A stretch of DNA of 64,000 nucleotides from Sipunculus nudus. Taxonomy: Eukaryota > Annelida > Sipuncula > Golfingiida > Sipunculidae. The notes beneath the pieces were generated by a model, which did no database searches, was not told the origin of the DNA, and was given only the letters and a program-made list of their open reading frames with translations. The translations under genes and the position numbers were made by a program. The stretch lies in contig CM049312.1 in NCBI GenBank assembly GCA_026874595.1, positions 28,545,456 through 28,609,455 of the forward strand, in the 5' to 3' direction. Shown piece by piece: positions 13,237-22,635 of the stretch (positions are counted from its first letter, which is position 1; every line of letters begins with the position of its first letter).

Positions 13237-15880
13237 GGGAAAGGTATATGGCTTGTTTAGTGAAACCATTAGTAAACATTGCTGAATGGCTTGTCATTGT
13301 TTTCACTCATTCAGCAGATTAATTTTACATGATTTTAAATGACTTTTTTTTAATTCATGATTTTTTTCACCTCCTTCGAAAAGAAATGTTCACATACGAT
13401 ACAGGCAATTTAGATCATCCATGGCAATTTGAATATGGCCCAAGCTTTTCCAAAGCTTCTAGAAGTTCAGTTAATACATATCCTTTTCATGACTATTTTA
13501 AATTTACCCAAACATCTTAACTTTGTAAGTACTTATTTTAAGTAAATATAAAACAAAATCATGACTTTTAAGAGCCTATAGGATCACTGCTATATATTTA
13601 GACTGAATACATCAGTGCATCAGCATGGCCTGATTCAAGGCATGATTATATCTACCGGCTCGTGTATCCCTCACGTACCAGCACATCAAGTTGTCCAAAG
13701 GTCTCCACTGCCTTGTCAACGATGTGATTAGCTTCCTCCTGTCTGCTGATGTCCCCTTGGGCAATCAGGATCTGTCACGAATAAGTTTGGAATAAAATAT
13801 GCAACACACGCATATAGATGGAGCAGGGAGGTAAACATTGGGGTGCGCAGGGGGCCAGGGACCCCCCCCCCCCCCCCATCGGACTTTGCATGTAATACTT
13901 TCCAGACAGTGATGTATGCCAAGAAAGTATGATTATAATTATTAACATATGGAAATAAAAGTCAAGATTCCGTCAAGTTGCATTAATGTACACTTTCATA
14001 TGGAGGTTATATATATGTACTAGTATATACAATGTGCCTTTTTCTGAAACAGTGACCCCGTTGTGTAGTATATTATATATTTGAAAAACTCTATGTAGTA
14101 CATAGCGTCATTATCGACCCTCTGGCATTACGACCAGATTACTGGCGCAAGAGTGTCTTTACATCTTAGTCTGTGGAACGCATTATAAGGCCTTATGAAG
14201 ATGCAAATATTTCCGTCATTTCTGACAATGTTTCGTGGCCTTAAGGTACACTTTCAATCAACATCAACCAGACCAATCGATAGCATTTTTGTGTACTTTC
14301 TAGTAATACCAAACATGAGCGAGAAAAGTTTAGTTTTAACCAAGCACATTTGTAAACCCCTCGGCATGTTTGTTAAATGTATCACCACACGAACACAAGC
14401 AGGGTTCGCACGGGTTACGAGACGGAGGCAGCTTGCAGCGATACAGGAAATGACCCGTGTCCATGGAGACGGTGTTTCAGTTTAGGTTGTGAGCTCACAT
14501 GTCTACTATTGTGTAAATTCATCATTCTTAGCATAATATTGTTATAATGGGCCGTTTACCATCATATGAATGCAACTTGATGCAAGACCACTGCGATACA
14601 TTTCTCGATATTACTTGTATCTCAGGGTAGGCTTACCACCCCAATTGTCTGATTGCCCATTGAGTCGGGTTGTCACGGCGTGTAGTTAAGCGTTTCTTAC
14701 TTCTTTTGTAAATGTCTATTTCTGATCGGTGGACGCAGTTTAAAAATTAATAATTTTAATCCGTGATTATTTAGAACACTGTGTAACATATATACAATTC
14801 AAAACCATAATGTCTCTTGGTAGAGTCCATATTTCTGACAAGACATTAAACATCAGACTAAAACCAGCACAAACACAAAACATAACCTCCTTGTCGGAAA
14901 CAAGCAAAGACCATATTGGGAGGGAGAAAGTGGAGGTCCACGACCCCCGTTCAGGGGTTAAGCCAGGATTGAGGGAGGGGAGGGGGCCATGATCAGTGAC
15001 GGATCAAGAAATTCGAAAACGGGGGGGGGGGGGGGGGGGGTGCTATTATGCACGTATTGGTAAAATAAAGTTATATATATATATGTATGTATATATTATT
15101 ATTATTAATATTATTATTACTACTATACGATATATATTTTAGTGTATGAAAATATAATTTTTCTTTTTTTTTTAAATATGAACTATATATTGTTCCATTA
15201 AAGTTAGTTACAGGTACATAGGGTGGGTATGGGAGGGGGTATCCCCCTCTGATATTATGTGAAGAAGACATTTTGAGGCAATTTTCACCAAAAATTTCCT
15301 AAAAAATTGTTCCCTTATGTCTTTGTGTTATGTAGTCAAACTGTAGAGAGGTTCAATATTTAAAAATTATATTACTTCAAAATTAGGATATACAATTTCA
15401 ATCGTTTAAAAAAAGTCAATGGCGCAAAGGCGCATTTACGTTCGTAACTTGCAAAATATTATTTTTTAAATATAATGCTCGGAGTGAAATAACTGATATG
15501 CTGAAGATCTATGTTAAACTTTGCATTTTACCGGGTTCCGTGGTATCGACAGAACACAGGACTCCTTAGACCACAGATCGCGAGTTCGAGTACCGGTACC
15601 ACCAGAGGAGCCGTGAGTTTGTTCACGGTCGACCAAAGCAAAGGACTAGTATTCTGCATTTGTTCTACCGCTGTTCATAAATATCTTCATACTTAACTAA
15701 TAAATTTGAAAGTAATAAACTGCAGATAACTTTAATAAAATCTAATTGCTAATTAATAAAAAACAAAAATTAATCACAAAATTGGGAAATTAGGTAAATG
15801 AGATATACTGCAGCTCAACGGGGGGCCGCGCGTCGAAGGAGCCCCCTCTGGATCTGTAACAGATAGCAAATGCAATTTAA

Positions 15881-15953
<73 letters not shown>

Positions 15954-18293
15954 GCATAAGATTCAGTGAAATTCCGAAAGGACAGCGAGTACTGGTTGCG
16001 ACCGGGGAGGGGGGGGGGGGCCATGGCCCCCTGCGGCCCCCCTTGGCTACGCGCGTGCCCGTTGGCCAGACTATAACATTATCTTCACTACATAATATCT
16101 ACGAGAGTTTTTTTGTCGGATACATATTTATTGATTTTTGATAATTTTATATTACTTGATTAGTTGTCCTAATTTCAGGATGGACATATTGTCTGATAGT
16201 AAGAGATGAATTATATGAGATTATATTACATGACCTTGTCATACCTTTTCCTTGCCGAGGCCTGTAGCTTCACATTTCTCTGCGGCTTTGATGAGGTTTT
16301 CCATGTTCCGACCGTTCAGTACCACACGGCTACCCAAAGAGGCGAAATGAATGGCTGTTCCCTCACCAATCCCACTGCTGGCACCTGAAAAAGGCCTCCA
16401 CATCTAGGGACCGATAAGAAAGTTTTCAGAATGGGGAGGGTCAATGAAAAACGTTTACACAACTCCCGCATACAGATGACTTTGAAAGAAAACATTTGGA
16501 GATTCAAATTCTGGCGTTGCTTTCCGTTAATTTGAATATTCTCTTTTTCTCAGACGGTTTAATTTCAAAAAGCGGTGTTTATCCTCCCTAGTAGTACGAC
16601 AGAAAAAAGGTAATCACTATACCTCAGCATGATTTAAGGTCAAATACAATATTTTCAAAATTAATAAACATATTATGTGCCACGGATCTATCATTAATTG
16701 TGAAAATGGTTCCATAAATTCAGAATGTGTTTTGTAGCTATGACCTGGTTTCCATGTTCTGTACACAATCAAATGCTTTCTCCGAGTTAAATCCATGAAT
16801 ATATGTAAATATTTGTAACATTTAACTGTTTCTATAAACATTTAATAAACATACTGAAACTATGCTATGAAGACTCAGGGCTTAATCAAAGTTATTTTCA
16901 AACTGAAGTGTTTTAGAGACACGCAATCAATTAAGGAACTTCAATTAAAGATTTTATAACTATTGAACAATTAACAGTGAATGGTATCAAAATGTTGGTG
17001 TACTTTTTTATTGATACAGCTTAGCCGTTATTACTGGTAACAGAAAATATAATACCACCCTGAGAGTTAGTTTCAACAAAGATATGCAAACACATACTCT
17101 AAAATGAAGGGTTAACATGCACGTTATTTATCGATAATGGGTTTCATTTTTAGGAATTATACAAGAAACAGAATGTGGGAAAGTAATAATCAAAATTGTA
17201 AATGGATAACGTTTGCTAACAGGTTCATATAAACAATTTAAATGAGGGATTCATTCATTTAACCATATAAAACAAGTATCACAAGAGATTATCATGATAT
17301 TGTGCCGGAAACAGCAATGTTCTTGAAAGTCATTTGTGTTGCGAATAACTATCCGACTTCAAAGTCAAATAAAGTTCCTTAAAATTGTGAAAAAAGCGAC
17401 ACCTGGGCGCATTTTGATCACAAAGAACCATAGATTTAGAAAATAATGGTGTCAAGTATTGTAAGGAGTATGCAACACATCCATATTTTTAAATCAAATT
17501 ACTGGTTCCAGGACTCTCGAAAATTTCATCAGATGAAACTTTGAAACAATCTACCGGGAATCACTGAAAAAGAACTGTTACAACGAGACAACCCAACTCC
17601 AACAAGTATATTATAGTAAAGGAATTTTAAGAAGACACAACAGAAGGAGAATAATAACTTGGTCAAATCCACCATTCAACAACAACTTGGGACACCAACT
17701 TCGGAAAAAAATTGAACCAGCTGAAATGCCCCCCCCCCCCCCCCCCCGGACATAAACTTAATAAATTACCTAACAGGAATACTGTGAAAGAAGTTACAGC
17801 AGCATGCCATACATGAGTAAAATCATATCAACATACAACAAGTCTATATTGTATAAACATAAATCACAATAAATTGAACGGAACAACTGTTCCAGCAAGA
17901 ATAAACATGGACCGGCTTCTGTGGCTCAGGGGTAAAGCGCAGGACTCAAAGCCGGGAGATCGTGAGTTCGAATCTCAGCCGAGGCGGTGAGGTTTTTCAT
18001 GGTCGGCCCCCACCCAGGGTGAGCGCTCTGCAGGCTTAATGGGAAGGTCGTGCCCAACGGCCGTGTTTCACTCAAAAAGGAGTGCGCCTTTCGGGGGTCC
18101 TCGGTGGTATGATTACCAACCCAGGGCCCGCAGGTGCAGTAGTCACCGGGCCTGGTTAACGCCAGGATATAAAATGAGAGGAAGCGTGTGATACTGCCCT
18201 GTCACGTAGTCCGAAACCGGAATGGAAATCTGCAGATGTACATATACTTAGTTAAGCTAGCATTAAAAAATGGAGGCGGTTACCTCCAACAAA

Positions 18294-18331
<38 letters not shown>

Positions 18332-18814
18332 AATAAACATGGGCCAGATAATATCAGCGCTCATCAAGTCTTTATTGAATAAACACATATCACAACAAAG
18401 GGGTATGACGTAGCCTGGTGGTTAAGGCGTTGGACTTCAGAGCTGAAGGTCCCCGGTTCGAACCACGCCGGTGCCTCAATGGCATAACGGTGAAATCTCG
18501 TTATAGAACCTCAGAGATTCGCTCTTATGTCTTAACAACAGGTTATGACTTCTAAATTATTCCTAACCCCGTGCATATAAAACCGTGGAATCCAGAAGGC
18601 CACCAACAGGCCATTGAAATAGCCTTTAACTTTTTTTAAATCTCAACAAATTGATCAGAACAACTGTAACTGCTGAAATAAACAAAGTTGCCCACTACAA
18701 AGAAATTGCCTTCCAACAATATGGTAAATCAAACCACTATGGTATGCTAGGACAACCTACGGCTAGAAATATACACAGGACTGACAGAAAAAAAATTAAA
18801 ACGCGTTACTATGC

Positions 18815-18885
<71 letters not shown>

Positions 18886-19368
18886 AAGCTTCAGAAATAT
18901 AAAACATTAAATAAACGTACTATCACAATACTCGAGGAATACATCTTGCTATTGAAAGACGCCCGTGTGCAATAGTCTTTACAATTGAGGATCATATGCA
19001 AAGCCAAACCATACTCAACATTGAGCAAATCCTGCAACCTGTGCTTGGAACCTTATTTTTGTTCAACACTTAACACAAGAAATGAACCAGCGAACACATG
19101 TCGAAATTCGTATAGGCTGAGTACGCTTGAGTTCAGTCAAACATACAATAGTAAAATTAACAACCAGTTCACTCGACGTCACTCTACGGTGCGTTTCTGA
19201 AAAGGAGGGCTCGACTGTGATCCACGTACATCCCTGTGGTGATGTTCACATAGCTTTTGTATGTCGACCTCTTGTCCAGAATCAGGGCCTTGTAAGAACT
19301 GTTCGCTTCACGCATACTGTAACTAACAGGTCCAGTATAGACTACTAGTAGTTGTAGAAGTCGTGGAA

Positions 19369-19449
<81 letters not shown>

Positions 19450-20468
19450 CGGATCCAGGATTTAGGAAACGGAGGGTTCCAACCTAGAAGGACTAATGAA
19501 AACCTAAAAAGGGGTTCCCATGTCCGGAAAGGGGGGGGGGGCGGTTCCCAGGCCGCAAAAAGGTTGCGTCTCATGAAAAAGGGGGATAGGTCAACTCTCA
19601 CCAAAGTTCAGGTAACGTTGGTGAATGACCGCCCTTTGCATTTTATTAAAAACTACAAGGATTCAGCCGACACCTTAAACCTTACCCGGCCGGGTCCCGT
19701 TTCACATACACAGCTGTAGTTGCAGTAGTCCATTAGAATGGACTCCTCCATTGTTTTTTTAAGTGACTGACGCAATGTGGAGTCCAAAGATTGCCCCTGC
19801 AGTTAACTGTGATTATAACACTCCATACACAACTGTGATATAAAACATTTATCAATTGAATATTGTTTGGTACATTTAAGTGTATTGTACTTTTGACCAC
19901 TGAAAAACATTACTGTTCTATTCTCAGCATCATTTTACACCAAGCATTATTTTACACCTGTATTATATAAGGCCGCCACAAAATGCAAGATGTCTGCCGG
20001 GCTGTTAATGCTTCAATTCTCTCCGGACAAATAAATTAGTTGTTAATGATACAGGTATACTTCCTGTTTAAAAAAAATGGTTATTTTTTATTACAGGCCG
20101 TTTGACATACAACATAATGTGAACATTGGTATATAAAACCGATAGGAATATTTTTATTTAATTTCCTTTCTAAGAGTTACAGATCGTGTCGTGCTATAAC
20201 TCCATTTTGCCCTTTAGTGGGGCAGGCGACGCAACAGAAACCTGAAACCTAATGCGTCGCCGTCGGCGGCTATACTTGCAGGAATCAAGCACAAAGAGCC
20301 GAATATGGGCCTACCAGTATCGTTCTTGTGGCATATGCAATTTTCATCATGCATTCATGCATATTTCGAGTTCATGTTATTACTATTATTGTCATCACCA
20401 AGACGATCCTTTACCAGCCGACTATTCCTACCTGTGATTAAAACAACTTTATCCTTCAAAGACGCCAT
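3896..20468 (-). CDS. SDR-A: classical short-chain dehydrogenase/reductase, 9 coding exons
   Basis: Coding exons on the minus strand: 20468..20432, 16384..16245, 13771..13679, 9782..9644, 8710..8670, 8396..8327, 7945..7909, 6913..6850 and 4075..3896. They total 801 nt, 266 aa plus TAA. Every intron has GT..AG ends and the phases join without a stop. The protein is full length for a classical SDR (250-280 aa). Motifs: TGASSGIG (12-19, dinucleotide binding), Arg38 after beta-2 (suggests NADP(H)), Asp66, NNAG (92-95), catalytic Ser144 in NISS, Tyr157 and Lys161 in YSLSK, PG (187-188) and VDGG near the C-terminus. Lacking a signal peptide or membrane segment, it is probably a cytosolic oxidoreductase of the FabG-like/glucose-dehydrogenase-like group. 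The substrate is unknown. The start ATG is in [13 protein letters not shown], the usual distance before the glycine motif. SDR-B is its tandem paralogue. Confidence 0.92.
4428..4502. repeat. (TA)n microsatellite
   Basis: Perfect TA dinucleotide run of about 74 bases, followed by a short motif (CACTGAAGAAAACC) that recurs beside another (TA)n at about 61534. Confidence 0.97.
5324..5364. repeat. (GT)n microsatellite
   Basis: About 20 uninterrupted GT dinucleotides inside SDR-A intron 8. The matching place in SDR-B (near 52328) has only a short GT run, so the tract expanded or contracted after duplication. Confidence 0.95.
6050..6540. repeat. GAGTCC-type interspersed repeat, copy in SDR-A intron 8
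   Basis: Degenerate iterations of (C/G)AAGTCC and GAGTC are followed by a unique tail (AGGATATTTGAGATAATC near 6193, then GTGACAGAGTTTTC near 6337). The same order occurs at 52915..53290 (SDR-B) and, longer, at 49140..50040 inside the 6.2-kb element. No coding capacity. Confidence 0.6.
6850..6913 (-). CDS. SDR-A exon 8
   Basis: 64 nt with acceptor TTTTCAG and donor GTACGT. Begins with the PG motif ([13 protein letters not shown]), then the start of the substrate-loop region (SPEAIEK). Confidence 0.89.
7343..7486. mobile_element. Small MITE with CAGNNGCNGATCYAGG inverted ends
   Basis: The left end CAGAAGCGGATCCAGG and the reverse complement of the right end (CAGTGGCAGATCTAGG) match well over 144 bp. 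The interior is C/G homopolymer-rich. The paralogous intron (about 53875) lacks it, giving an empty site. Ends of this kind are usual for hAT-type MITEs. Flanking TAAAAC/AAAAAC is only a partial match to the expected 8-bp duplication, so the superfamily is tentative. Confidence 0.55.
7909..7945 (-). CDS. SDR-A exon 7
   Basis: A 37-nt exon encoding (E)[11 protein letters not shown](N) between ATGGCAG and GTAAGA. It matches the conserved VRVNSVxPG region of SDRs. Confidence 0.87.
8327..8396 (-). CDS. SDR-A exon 6 (catalytic Tyr/Lys)
   Basis: 70 nt with acceptor ATTTCAG and donor GTAATG. Encodes [19 protein letters not shown]; Tyr157 and Lys161 form the YxxxK catalytic pair. Confidence 0.9.
8670..8710 (-). 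CDS. SDR-A exon 5 (catalytic Ser micro-exon)
   Basis: A 41-nt exon, too short for ORF-based detection, between CTTGCAG and GTGAGT. It encodes [14 protein letters not shown] with catalytic Ser144. Confidence 0.88.
9322..9351. repeat. Perfect hairpin, 13-bp stem, TATG loop
   Basis: ATTAGGGGGACCA and its exact reverse complement are separated by TATG, with a T-run following from about 9359. It lies in SDR-A intron 4, in a stretch (about 8890..9590) with no counterpart in SDR-B. Probably part of a repeat. Confidence 0.75.
9644..9782 (-). CDS. SDR-A exon 4 (NNAG exon)
   Basis: 139 nt beginning [13 protein letters not shown] and ending LIKTK plus one base. The donor that keeps the SDR frame is GTTGGT; a stronger-looking GTAAAC lies 4 nt downstream. 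Confidence 0.9.
9970..10438. mobile_element. Candidate MITE with GTCCCCCGCTT inverted ends
   Basis: The left end GTCCCCCGCTT is matched by AAGCGGGGGAC at the right. The right end also folds on itself (GTCCCCCG..CGGGGGAC). The interior contains GACAGACA iterations. It lies in SDR-A intron 3, and the paralogous intron lacks it. No clean target duplication is visible, so the class is unassigned. Confidence 0.45.
11085..11745. repeat. Foldback repeat interrupted by a younger TIR element
   Basis: A short inverted repeat (GTGAGATCAGTAAACAA near 11110 against its complement near 11715) is split by the element at 11148..11686. In SDR-B the same foldback is compact and uninterrupted at about 56718..56792. 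Confidence 0.7.
11148..11686. mobile_element. 539-bp non-autonomous TIR transposon, 9-bp target duplication
   Basis: Starts TAGACTGGTACCC and ends with the reverse complement. The inverted similarity runs inwards for roughly 100 bp, including GGCGTACAACGCCATCTT, and the start motif recurs near 11227. It is flanked by identical CCCCCATAT at 11139..11147 and 11687..11695. The paralogue at about 56750 has the unoccupied site. A 9-bp duplication with long TIRs suggests a Mutator-like MITE; Merlin is an alternative. No ORF. Confidence 0.8.
12286..12517. mobile_element. Shortened copy of the GGCCAAAA...TTTTGGCC MITE
   Basis: Has the same internal signature as the full copies (GGTTCTCAGGCAC near the left end; GTGCCGGAGAACCA near the right). 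It is about 230 bp instead of 337 and its right terminus is degraded (TTTTTTTACCTTA). Located in SDR-A intron 3. Confidence 0.6.
13176..13232. repeat. (TA)n microsatellite
   Basis: TA run in SDR-A intron 3; the paralogous tract at about 57539..57561 is much shorter. Confidence 0.97.
13679..13771 (-). CDS. SDR-A exon 3
   Basis: 93 nt in phase 0/0, acceptor GTGACAG, donor GTACGT. Encodes [19 protein letters not shown]: the Asp that contacts adenine, then helix C and the strand leading to NNAG. Confidence 0.9.
15530..15700 (+). mobile_element. Degenerate tRNA-derived SINE remnant
   Basis: CCGTGGTATCGACAGAAC resembles a box A and GCGAGTTCGAGTACC a box B about 35 nt later, followed by GTTCACGGTCGACC, like the GTCGGCC segment after the tRNA part of the SINE at 17911. 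It shows no poly(A) or target duplication. It could be chance tRNA-like similarity. Confidence 0.4.
15884..15951. repeat. (TA)n microsatellite
   Basis: Perfect TA run of about 68 bases in SDR-A intron 2. Confidence 0.97.
16245..16384 (-). CDS. SDR-A exon 2 (cofactor-binding loop)
   Basis: 140 nt with acceptor TTTTTCAG and donor GTATGA. It completes GASSGIG and encodes beta-2 with LNGRN, whose Arg38 is the usual NADP(H) phosphate-binding position. Confidence 0.9.
17911..18328 (+). mobile_element. tRNA-derived SINE with poly(A) tail and 14-bp target duplication
   Basis: The 5' part is tRNA-like: box A TGGCTCAGGGGTAAAGCGC, box B GAGTTCGAATCTC. A unique body of about 300 nt follows and then a long A-run ending near 18330. 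AAGAATAAACATGG is repeated exactly at 17897..17910 and 18329..18342. SDR-B has the empty site at about 60838. It is a LINE-mobilised RNA polymerase III retroposon in SDR-A intron 1. The intact tail and perfect duplication suggest a young insertion, later than the A/B duplication. Confidence 0.9.
18400..18640 (+). mobile_element. Second tRNA-derived SINE, about 241 bp
   Basis: The head TAGCCTGGTGGTTAAGGCG (box A) and GGTTCGAACCAC (box B) are tRNA-like. The body ends in a T/A-rich stretch. Flanks TCACAACAAA (18390..18399) and TCTCAACAAA (18641..18650) are a near-perfect 10-bp duplication. The paralogous place at about 60900 is uninterrupted. It differs in body and length from the SINE at 17911, so it is another family. 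Confidence 0.8.
18816..18882. repeat. (TA)n microsatellite
   Basis: TA run in SDR-A intron 1; the orthologous tract in SDR-B is 61072..61131. Confidence 0.97.
19374..19446. repeat. (TA)n microsatellite abutting a GCGGATCC element
   Basis: A TA run of about 73 bases immediately before GAGCGGATCCAGGATTTAGG, a hAT-like element end. SDR-B has the same junction at 61875..61921. Confidence 0.95.
19447..19600. mobile_element. GCGGATCC-type (hAT-like) element fragment
   Basis: Begins GAGCGGATCCAGGATTTAGG and has G-rich segments (GGGGTTCCCA). Related pieces are at about 20998, 49686, 61921 and 62658. The right terminus is not clear. Confidence 0.45.
20432..20468 (-). CDS. SDR-A exon 1
   Basis: 37 nt encoding [12 protein letters not shown] plus the first base of Gly13. 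The donor is GTAGG. The exon boundary falls inside the TGxxxGxG cofactor motif, as it does in SDR-B. Confidence 0.88.
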
Positions 20469-20629
20469 CGTGTTTTAACTGGTCACCGTTATCTTCGGTA
20501 TGTCCTTATTTCAGATCCAACACAGATACACGCGTCCGCACGACAGGGCCACCTCTTTGCACTGAACAGATACTGCTGCAGGCTAGACCTAGTTGTGCCA
20601 CAACTGGGTTAAATAAAAAAAATATGTTA

Positions 20630-20966
20630 GGCCAAAAAAAATTAAAGGTCTGGTTCTCAGGCACCGCCCGCATCAATTTTAAACCCCCGCATCAAATATT
20701 TTTATTTGATTTTCAAAAAAAAACTTTCCAATTTTGAGCTGCTGCCGCTCCAACATTTCTTTCAAGAAGATTAAACCATACAATTTCCTTTGTTTTGTAG
20801 TGCTTTTACTTATTTAGCAAATTAAAACTGTTATTTTCATGCTTTGCCCTTATCATTTGACATATTTATCGAAACATACCAAAAAATTTAAAATAAAAAA
20901 AGCGTCCGCCCGCATTGATTTCTGAAAAAAAGTGCCTGAGAACCATACCTTTTTTTTATTTTGGCC
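20630..20966. mobile_element. 337-bp PIF/Harbinger-like MITE, TTA target duplication
   Basis: Starts GGCCAAAAAAAATT and ends with ..TTTTGGCC. An inner inverted repeat GGTTCTCAGGCAC/GTGCCTGAGAACC lies near each end. Flanked by TTA (20627..20629 and 20967..20969). SDR-B has the single-TTA empty site at about 62629. The TIR start GGCC with a TTA duplication is characteristic of PIF/Harbinger MITEs. It lies just upstream of SDR-A exon 1 (coordinates above 20468), so it sits in or near the promoter. A second full copy at 51574..51910 has exactly the same length. Confidence 0.85.
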
Positions 20967-20997
20967 TTATTCACAAAAATATGTCACAGTCCTACAG

Positions 20998-21190
20998 GGG
21001 CGGATCAAGGATTTAGGAAAAGGAGGGGGTCCAACGTAAAAACCTAAAAAAAAATGTCCCAAGATCTGGCAAAATTGGTCTGAAACTCTTATAGAATGTT
21101 GCGGCGGCTGTAAAAAAAGGGGAGTGGTTAGGGAGGGGGGTCTGTAGCAACCCATAATTGTCTAGCCATTATGAAATCAATAAAAAAAAT
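20998..21190. mobile_element. GCGGATC-type element fragment upstream of SDR-A
   Basis: GGGGCGGATCAAGGATTTAGG begins a G-rich stretch that aligns with 62654 onward in SDR-B. It is ancestral to the duplication and marks about the upstream limit of the shared block. No promoter motif could be supported here. Confidence 0.4.
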
Positions 21191-21978
21191 ATATTTTGAC
21201 AGATTACTTCCTGTTGGTTTCTGAAGACAGATATTGCCTTTATAAGATCTAAGTTTCTTCAGTATTATTTTAAATTTTGAATACGTTTCATACCAGAAAA
21301 TTCCACTGAGCACGAGTTGGGTTACCCTCTCCCTTACGGTCCGATAAACATCCTAGTCAGAGAGGCAATTTCCTAAATATATCCCCCCTCCCTCCCTCCC
21401 CCCCCCCACACTCACACACACACACACCTATCGGGTTAAGGGCTTTCACTGATCACATCATTATTGTTACTATTTTCATTATTATTATTTTTATTATCAT
21501 CATCATTATTATTATCATTATTATTATTTTATCGAACTATAGAGAGAAAAAGTTGTGTGAGTAAAATATAGAATACCCCGCTGAAAGGGTCTTTAAGGTA
21601 GAAGGTTCCAAGTTGAACCGGTGACTGACTTTTAAAGTGCTAAAATCATGCTATTTCCTAACGCTCAACTGATTTTACAAAAGAAGGTTAAAACAGTGGC
21701 GGGTCCAGAGGGAGGGGGCAAGAGGGGGTGGGGAAAAGAGACCCCACTCATACCCTCCTTCACGTACCTGTAATTATCCCTAATAATGACTGCCTATATA
21801 CCTGTCACACAACACCTATATTTTACATAATACGGCGACAAAGGCTGTTGTTGGAATTTTCTCGTCTTTTCAAACCTCTATTAGACGACCGCTTCGAGAA
21901 TACGAGCCCTTTATCAAGGTCCTTTTGTGTTCCCACTTTCCTAACGGAAAATAATATATATATATTTATATATAGTAA

Positions 21979-22080
21979 TTATTTGTGAAAATGTTCAGTT
22001 ACACATTTACACGTGTTTTTCATGCATTTGCAAAGCATGAAAACACGTGTCAATGTGTAACTGAATATTTTCATAAATAA
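21979..22080. repeat. Long imperfect hairpin (about 46-bp stem, 9-nt loop)
   Basis: Left arm from TTATTTGTGAAAATG to TTTTTCATGC, loop ATTTGCAAA, right arm from GCATGAAAACACGTG to CATAAATAA. Only a few mismatches interrupt the stem. It could be a foldback MITE or a miRNA-like precursor; the sequence alone does not decide. Confidence 0.75.
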
Positions 22081-22168
22081 GTGCTATGTACCAGCTCTTA
22101 GCATCCCGCTAATAGAGCACTACTGGATTCGATCTGCAGACATCTATACTATCGGCATATGTATTATA

Positions 22169-22217
<49 letters not shown>

Positions 22218-22420
22218 TACACCGTCCGAGTGAATGTGCACGTGAAGGCACCTTTGGAACCAGGTACATATATATATAATATAGTCTCCGTATTTAAAGA
22301 AATTTAAAATCAAAATTTCATATTATCATTAACATGTTTATGCTAGCATACATATGCTTTTTATTTTAAAGTTTAATTACATTTTTTTCCTTCAACATAT
22401 TTATAAATCTTCACAGTGTG

Positions 22421-22635
22421 CTGAAGCGGATCCAGAGGGGGCGGGAGGTCTAGGAGGGTCCGGACTCCCCCTAGACCTCCTTTTTTCAGCCGCCGCAACC
22501 TTTTTAAAGGTTTCAGGCCAGTGTTTTTGGCCTGGATACCCCCTTCTCCTGATCTGCATTGGGACCTTATTTATGTTCTATTACTAGTAATCCTTGATTG
22601 AACCCCTGCTTTAACTTAACACGTGATCCGCCCCT
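22421..22635. mobile_element. GCGGATCC-type MITE with inverted ends
   Basis: The left CTGAAGCGGATCCAG and the right GTGATCCGCCCCTG are inverted partners about 215 bp apart. The interior is G/C-rich. GTGTG flanks both sides, but this is low-complexity. Probably hAT-like. Confidence 0.5.

Noticed and set aside
16206-16388. Plus-strand frames over 16206..16388 and 59160..59453
   Set aside because: Conserved in both paralogues only because they lie opposite the real minus-strand SDR exon 2.
17911-17985. Functional tRNA gene
   Set aside because: Box A/B are present, but the sequence continues into a SINE body with poly(A) and target duplications. The heads at 18402 and 55394..55448 are likewise embedded in mobile elements.
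19363-19719. 118-codon open frame on the + strand
   Set aside because: Almost half is Ile-Tyr from a (TA)n tract and the rest is a G-rich element fragment. The same artefact explains the frames at 13078, 15815, 18651, 45686, 58243, 61000, 61327 and 61388.
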